Shown in pieces: positions 1 to 7,000 of a stretch of 9,169 nucleotides of DNA. Both the position numbers and the translations under genes were made by a program. The stretch comes from a bacterium. Its GTDB lineage: Archaea > Nanoarchaeota > Nanoarchaeia > Woesearchaeales > UBA10216. Where the stretch lies: NCBI GenBank assembly GCA_024206195.1, contig JAAGZO010000913.1, forward strand, positions 1 through 9,169, given 5' to 3'. How positions within the stretch are numbered: the stretch's first letter is position 1; every line of letters begins with the position of its first letter. The notes beneath the pieces were generated by a model. That model did no database searches, was not told the origin of the DNA, and saw only the letters and a list, made by a program, of their open reading frames with translations.

Positions 1-1092
1 AGATGATTTACCTAATATCCTCAACCCGGATGCTACCATTAAATCATCCAGTGCCCAGTTTAATGCTCCCAATAACGCTTCAGAGAATTCTCCATCTGCC
101 AATGAACTGAATACTTCATAGGTCTTTTTATCTGCCCAATCGCCAAAATCATCATATGATTCATCAAAAGCCACCATATCCAGATATGTTCCGCCGACTA
201 TACGCGTACCTTCTACTTTACCTATATTACCTAATATATTGCCTGTCTTTGCTAACATCTGGCCTGTCTTAGTTACCCGGAAGAAATTACCCATACTTGT
301 CAATCTCTGGACTAAACCCCAGGCTGCATCTTTAGCTCCCTGCATAAATGCACCCCGGCCTATTGTAGGTATTCTAGATACTTTTTCTAATCCCTGCATT
401 GTTGCATTTGCCACCCCTTTACCTCCTAGTCCCATTGCACCTAATGTAACTGCATTAAATACTGTCCAGCCCAGCGATACCAGTAACTCTTTATTGGATA
501 CATCTGTCATCTCATCATGATCTGTTCCGCAAATCAAGTTTATTCCATACATCATTGATTTAAATCCGGCACTGTTTTCATCCCTATCATATAGCCCAAA
601 AAGCACACCATCTGCTATCCACTGTACTGCTGCTGCTCCCATACCGGCAAGGAACACTGCCGAGCCGGCCAGGTTTTCTCCTATATTCCTTAATATATCA
701 TCTGTTACTGAATCTTCATATAACTTTTCCGAACTTTCCATCATATCCGCATCACCCAATATACCGCCTACTACTCCTTGGTAACTGCCTAATGCAAATT
801 CTGCTACATCATAGACCACATCCCTGCCTACTATTCCCACTTTATTCAACACTCTACCGGTCTTGGAATCTTCCATTAAATTGTCACCTACTTCATCTGA
901 TGTCGCTCCCCAGCCACTATTATATGCATCCATAGCTGCTTCCTTACCTGCGCCAAGCCATGCCCCAGTAACCTCAGCAGCCGATACTAATGCTGCTCCT
1001 GTCTTGATCACAAATCCGGCACCTGCTTTTGCAACATCTTTAACTGCATCATAACCGGCTTTCAGAAAGTTTTTATCTATCTCCGCTCCGCG
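1..1092 (-). other. Second helical Gly/Ala-rich region, pre-toxin-like; continues beyond window
   Basis: Residues 2693-3056 switch abruptly from beta to helical sequence. Hydrophobic or Gly/Ala-rich segments include AGFVIKTGAALVSAAEV (2717-2733), NLAGSAVFLAGMGAAAVQWI (2833-2852) with ADGVLFGLY after it, and WTVFNAVTLGAMGLGGKG (2901-2918). Amphipathic pieces include LKAGYDAVKDVAKAG and a Lys/Gly-spaced stretch (VTKTGQMLAKTGNILGNIGK, 2965-2984). Mixed Gly/Ala helices with short hydrophobic segments like these are common just upstream of C-terminal toxin or processing domains in polymorphic toxins, including LXG and Rhs types, but I cannot assign a named domain. The region is cut off by the window edge, so what follows is unseen. 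Confidence 0.5.
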
Positions 1093-4000
1093 GCCGTTAA
1101 AATTAATGCATTCTCCTACTGCGGTCTCTAAGCGGCCGTCTTTTATTTCTGTATCTTTACCATCTATTGTCAGTGTAAGTTTCGTATCCATATTGAAAAT
1201 TTTATTTATATCTTCAACGTATCTATCATTACCCGCACTATCTTTACCTGCATAAATTTCAGAGACTTTATCATCTACTGTTATTATCTGTACTCTTGTT
1301 CCTTCTTCTTTTCTTCCATCAGCATGCTCTATTGTTACTTTCTCTGTTATTTCTAAACTGCCGGATATAAGATTATCTTTATCTCCAAGTTTATCGGTCA
1401 GTTGATCCATATTTGTATCTGTATTAAGAAATATTGATGTATCTTCAAGAAATACAACTTTTCCATCAGTAAACTTCACTGTTGCATCAATATTAGTAGT
1501 CTTAAGTTTGTATTCCCTGTCACCAGATTTATAAGTTGATCCTCCTAATACGGTTAGCTCTGTTCCGGCATGGAACTTAACAAATGTCACATTTCCTATA
1601 TCATCTTCCAATGCATCTGATAATTTAAAGCTTATATCAAATTCTCCGCTATTGCCTTCTGTAGCCTCCAGTCTTATATAGCCATTGTCTATATCGGCTT
1701 CCAATCGGTGTTTGGTATCGCTTTCTTTTTCAGGTTCATCAGGTGTTCCTTTACCGCCTTCTTTTATTTCAAAAGTCATGTCATCCAAATATTGACCGCC
1801 GGATAATCTTAGTGTTGCATTTACATTAAATACTCCATTCTTATTGTCAAAATTAATACTGGTTATACCAAACTCAAGTTCTCCCTCGTCATAACCGGCA
1901 AATTTACCGCAATGAAACTCTAATTCGCCGTTTTCATCCTTAAAATCAGGACTATCCAGTTCTACATTTCCGTTTTTACCAACTTTCAGTGACAAAGTTA
2001 TACTTTCACCGTTTGGCATATTCCAGGCAACTGTCTGGTCCATCTGTTTTTTGCCATCAGGAGTTACTCCGTTAAAATTATATCCATCTGTATTATTCCA
2101 GTCACAGTACATGACATTGTCGCCTTCTTTCAGTACTGCCCAGTTTGATATACTATTCTGCGCTTCTCCCTGAATATCATTTCCTTTCATTTTGTACATA
2201 AATCCAAGCTCGACAAAATTACTTTCTGTATTGAAATACCTGTTCCCCAATGCATCAACCTGTAACCTTCCTGCTTTCCATTCAGGATTATTTTTATCCT
2301 GTGATACATTTCCGTACATCCTATTTATACCAGGTATTACATTACCTTCTTCGCCTGCTTCGTAACCTAGTTCATACACAATATCACCATTTACTATATG
2401 CCGCGGTAAATTTTCTGCTGCTCCGGCTGAAAAGATACCTTCTTTATTTACAAATGAATATATTCCATTGTCTGTAACTAAATAAGTTGTATTTTCATCA
2501 CTAACATTAAAATTTAATTTACCGTCTGAATCTATCATTCCTGCTGACTGGCCATATATTGTTGCTGCTGCAACATTCTCTAAATTATCTCCTATATACA
2601 GTACTTTATCTCTATACTCTATTACTGCTTCTACTTCTCCGCCAACTTCACGGGTACATCTTACTCCGGCTTCAGTATTCTCATATATCCGTGTCTCGAT
2701 TGCCTTATTCTTATCATCCTTTATATCCACTATTGCCTGTGACTCATTATCAAGTACCGACATCGTTCCCTGTGTTTTATCTATCAAATATACATTTTCA
2801 TCCGATACAAATACATCATTTCCATTCCTGTCCTGACGAACTGTTTCCACTGCTTCTATTTTCTTACCATCTGATCCGTATAACACAAAGCTCCTGCTCA
2901 TATTTTCGCCGTCAAGTGTAATTATATCCATATACATATGATCATCGAGTTCAGCTATTATTTTACCTGCCTCTATGCTCTCATACTCAGTTTTAGTCGG
3001 TACATATTTGCCTTCACTATCAGTACTTATTACGCTGTAACCTTCATTGTTTACTTCTGTTTGATAACTTATTATTATCTTTCCGTCACTATAAGCTGTA
3101 CGCCCTTCAAACTCGCTTCCAAGATATGGTTTTAAATCTGTTCCATAATATATTGCTATTTCCATCTCAGCAGACGTTACTCCCTTATCATTATATTCTG
3201 TTCTTAATACTGATTCCGATTCCTTTACTCTATAGCTTTCTCCCTCTGCTACCCATTCCGCTCCTTCAGGCAGCATGCGGAACGCATCTCCTTCATTAAA
3301 TGTAGATATTTCATCACTCATTGTCGTTGTTCTTAGCTCGGTTACTGCATTTTCACCTTCTTTAGCGGCATATATTATCCGGCCATCCGAATCCTGGCCG
3401 GCTATTACAAGTGTACCCTCAACTACTTCCTGTTCCTTGAGATTCTCACCTTCTTTACCGCTCACATAAATACGCGATCCCTGCCAGTATTCTGCTCCGA
3501 TACATTCGGCTACTACCATACCGTTTGATATCGATACCTGCGCCGATTTATTCCCGTTACCGGATATACTGGTTCCTATATGGTTGCCATCTTCATCATA
3601 TACAGGTGTCATAACTCCCATAGTATCGCCTTCTGATAACTCTTTCGGACTTGTCTTGACTTTTTCTCCTGATGTCGATGCTGGTTGCTGCGCTTCACCA
3701 AAAAGCACATCTATTGAATCATTCGCACTGCCAAGCTGAAACACTCCATCTATTACTTTTAATTCTACTGCTGTACCGTCTTCTGTTCCTTCTACTCCGT
3801 CATATTTAACCGGCATTACTGTTGCTCCGGCTTTTATGCTCCCATCTACTACAGTACCATCCGGATTTGTATACGATGCTTCCACATCACTTATTGTCGT
3901 TACTGAAAACTGACCATCACTATTGAAAACCATCCTTAAATCTGAACTACCGGTTACTGTTATTTTGTCATCCAGTGTACCGCTTATACTGGCACCTTCC

Positions 4001-7000
4001 CCAAATAAACCTTCTTCGGAACACTCTTTAACCAGTTCATTACCATCAACTATCCAGTCATTTACTGCATTCTCTTCTGTCGCATTATCCCACTTACCGG
4101 ATTCCGCTGTAAATACATAGAAATCATTGTTCTCTGTTACTGCCAGATATTCATCTTTTTCCATTGTCCCTGAGACTTTTGCATCTACCCATTCCCCTTT
4201 ATATTCTATCTGGTTTCTATCTCCGGTATAGACTCCCGCCTCATTGAAATTCACTACCAGCCTTATAGGCATTTCTTTTCCATATACATTTACTACATAA
4301 TCATTTCCTGCCTGAGATATCGACTCTGCACTCTCTGTCAACACATATCCTTTTATTTCATCATCTCTATCAGCCATTATTATTGTATTACCTTCTGCAT
4401 CTATAAACTGGCCTTTATAAACTACATCTTTTCCGCCATCAGTCAATGCCAATGTCGTATGATCTATGCTTGTTGATATGTTTCCATTTGCATCTGTTGT
4501 TAATTTATAATCTACACTGGCTGAGATCCCTCCATCTGCAGACGTCAATTCCACTGGTTTTGTTGCATTTATACCTATAAACTGTGCATTTTCCAGTTTC
4601 CGTTTACCGTTTTCTTCTACTATTGAATGGTCTTTTACCTGATAGTTATAGATTATTGTTCCTTCGTTATCCATCTTGTAGCCATCATATTTTGCATCAT
4701 CAAGTACTTCTCCGACATCCGTACCTTCTGATAAATGTATCTCTGTATGCGCTGAACTTATTCCCAGTCCATCATACCCCATAACTGTCAATGATATTGA
4801 TTCACCTTCTTCTAATCCTGCCTGCTTATACATTGATGCGCTACCGGCATCTGCCAACTCCAATCTGCATTCCTGAACAGCTTCAATGTCTTCTAATGTT
4901 CCTGTTACGGTTACTGCAGCTCCATCTTTTGCAGCATATTTATAACCGGCTTCATCCTGACCAATTATCATAAGGTCACCTTCTGCTACCAGCATTATAT
5001 TATCACCACCAGCGCTTATCGTTGAACCTCCCCGGATCTCAGTGCCTTCACCAAAAAGTACTACCTGGCCGTCACGTATCGATACTATTGCTTCCTCACC
5101 GCTTACCGTATATGCTTTATTTCCTTTTGATGTCTCAGAAAATGTAAATATACCACTGGTGTTTATATCATCAGCTAATTTTGATTCTGTTCCGCCACTT
5201 CCCATTTCATAATAGAAACCATCTACAGTGCCATCAAATACAAAATCACCATTTGTTATTATGAACTGACTTGATCCAGGAACTACCTGCATCTCGACAT
5301 CCATCATACAGCCTTCTAATAATTCATCTCCTCCAGAGTATGATGCTTCAATTCCATAATCTGAATCCAATGATATTGTCTGTACCATATCGGACCCTAC
5401 TGTCACTGTTGCTGCCATTTCCTGTACATCTGAAACTGATATATCTAAATTCCCATTCAGGCCAGATATAGTTATAGCTCTTCCATCTATAACTTCCCCA
5501 TATATATCACCAAACATCCCTACATTCTGCTTTACTTCAAAACCGGTTTCTGTCTGCTCTGTCTGCCAGCCGGTATCATTTTCTCCGCCTATCTGAATCC
5601 AGCCATCTCCCTGATGCACACAAGCATCATTTTCATTTATTAATATAAATTCTTCTGTTCCATTTATAAATGCTACCTGTTCACCTACTATCGCCAGATT
5701 ATCTACATTGATATCATCAAGACCCAACATTTCCATTGTTTCATTTAATCTACCATACTGATCAAGCTTATATATCTGATACACTGCTCCAGGATCTAAA
5801 CTTTCTACATCTTCCATGCTTAAACCCCAGTTACGTACTGCCAGCTCTGCTTTCATTTTGTTTACACCGCTGGTTACTTCTTCGCTTTTTACTCTTTGAT
5901 CATTATCCAATTTTGACGCCCTATAATTTACGGCAACATCTATTCCTCGATCTACAAGATTAAATGCCGCTGACGGCAGGTTTCCTACTGCTATTAATGC
6001 ATTTAGATCTACAAATTCTAAATATATATCCAGGTCTGCCTCAAATTCCGCCATATAAGCTTCTCCGTATGTATCATTCAGATATTGACCAACTACGGGA
6101 TCACTCATGTCATAATCTTCCCCAAACTTTGCCTCAAGATCAGCAAACATATCTTCATATTTCGTATCAAAATAATCGCCCTGAATCATAGTATCTGCAT
6201 TAGTTATCTTAACTACAGCTTCGTTTATCTGACCTAATCCAGCAAGTATATTTATTAATGTTTTTAATGTCGGTGCCTTATTTCTATCCTTACTATAGTA
6301 CTCTGCACCGTCATATGCATTTGAAGCTACGGAATACAAGCTGGTTATATTTGAAAGCATGAACAAGAAATCATTCATTGGATCTCCCTGTAAACCATTA
6401 ACAGCCAGACCTATACCCGCTATTCCTCCAAGTACATCTACCATCGTATCCATATATTCTTTTGCCCCATCCAGCGATTGACCGGCAACATCTCCTATAC
6501 CTTCTCCCACGTCCATCGTTGTACCTAACAAATTGCCCATCGTTATCATATTACTATCTGCTTCTGATACTTCATCTCCGCTCATTCCAGCCAATGATGC
6601 TTTCAACTCGTAAAGATCTGTTGTATATTTTATTGAATCCCTTAACCGATCCATACCGGTATAGCCACTTCCTATTTGCTTATTCAGATTGTTAGAACTA
6701 TCATATGCTGACCCTATAGATCCATAGAAACCCATCTCAGCATCAGCATAATTTAAAGCCATCTGCCATTCTTCTGATCCGCCTCCTGATGCAACCATTA
6801 TTAATTTAGCTATATTGACAATATACTGAGTAGTCTTAAAAGCTGCTGTATTGTACGTTTGAGCAAAATCTACATAGGCTTTTGACAGACCCTGCCTTAA
6901 ACTACCCGAAGCTCCTTCAGACCATTCAGTCATCGTACTATTGAAGAGTCCTAAAACACCACCAGTTACAAATGCAAATCCGGCCTGATCTAATGTCTGA

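Noticed and set aside
239..520. Plus-strand open frame of 93 codons
   Set aside because: Antisense to the helical part of the giant ORF, with no conserved motif and no gene-like neighbours.
2559..2921. Plus-strand open frame of 120 codons rich in Leu, Tyr and His
   Set aside because: Antisense to the continuous giant ORF; the Leu/Tyr/His bias is what complementing this coding strand produces. No recognisable protein features.
1093..5655. Known repeat domains (Ig-like, cadherin, RTX, filamentous haemagglutinin) in the beta region
   Set aside because: No RTX nonapeptides, no cadherin calcium motifs and no short regular solenoid period were seen; the visible period is about 500 residues.
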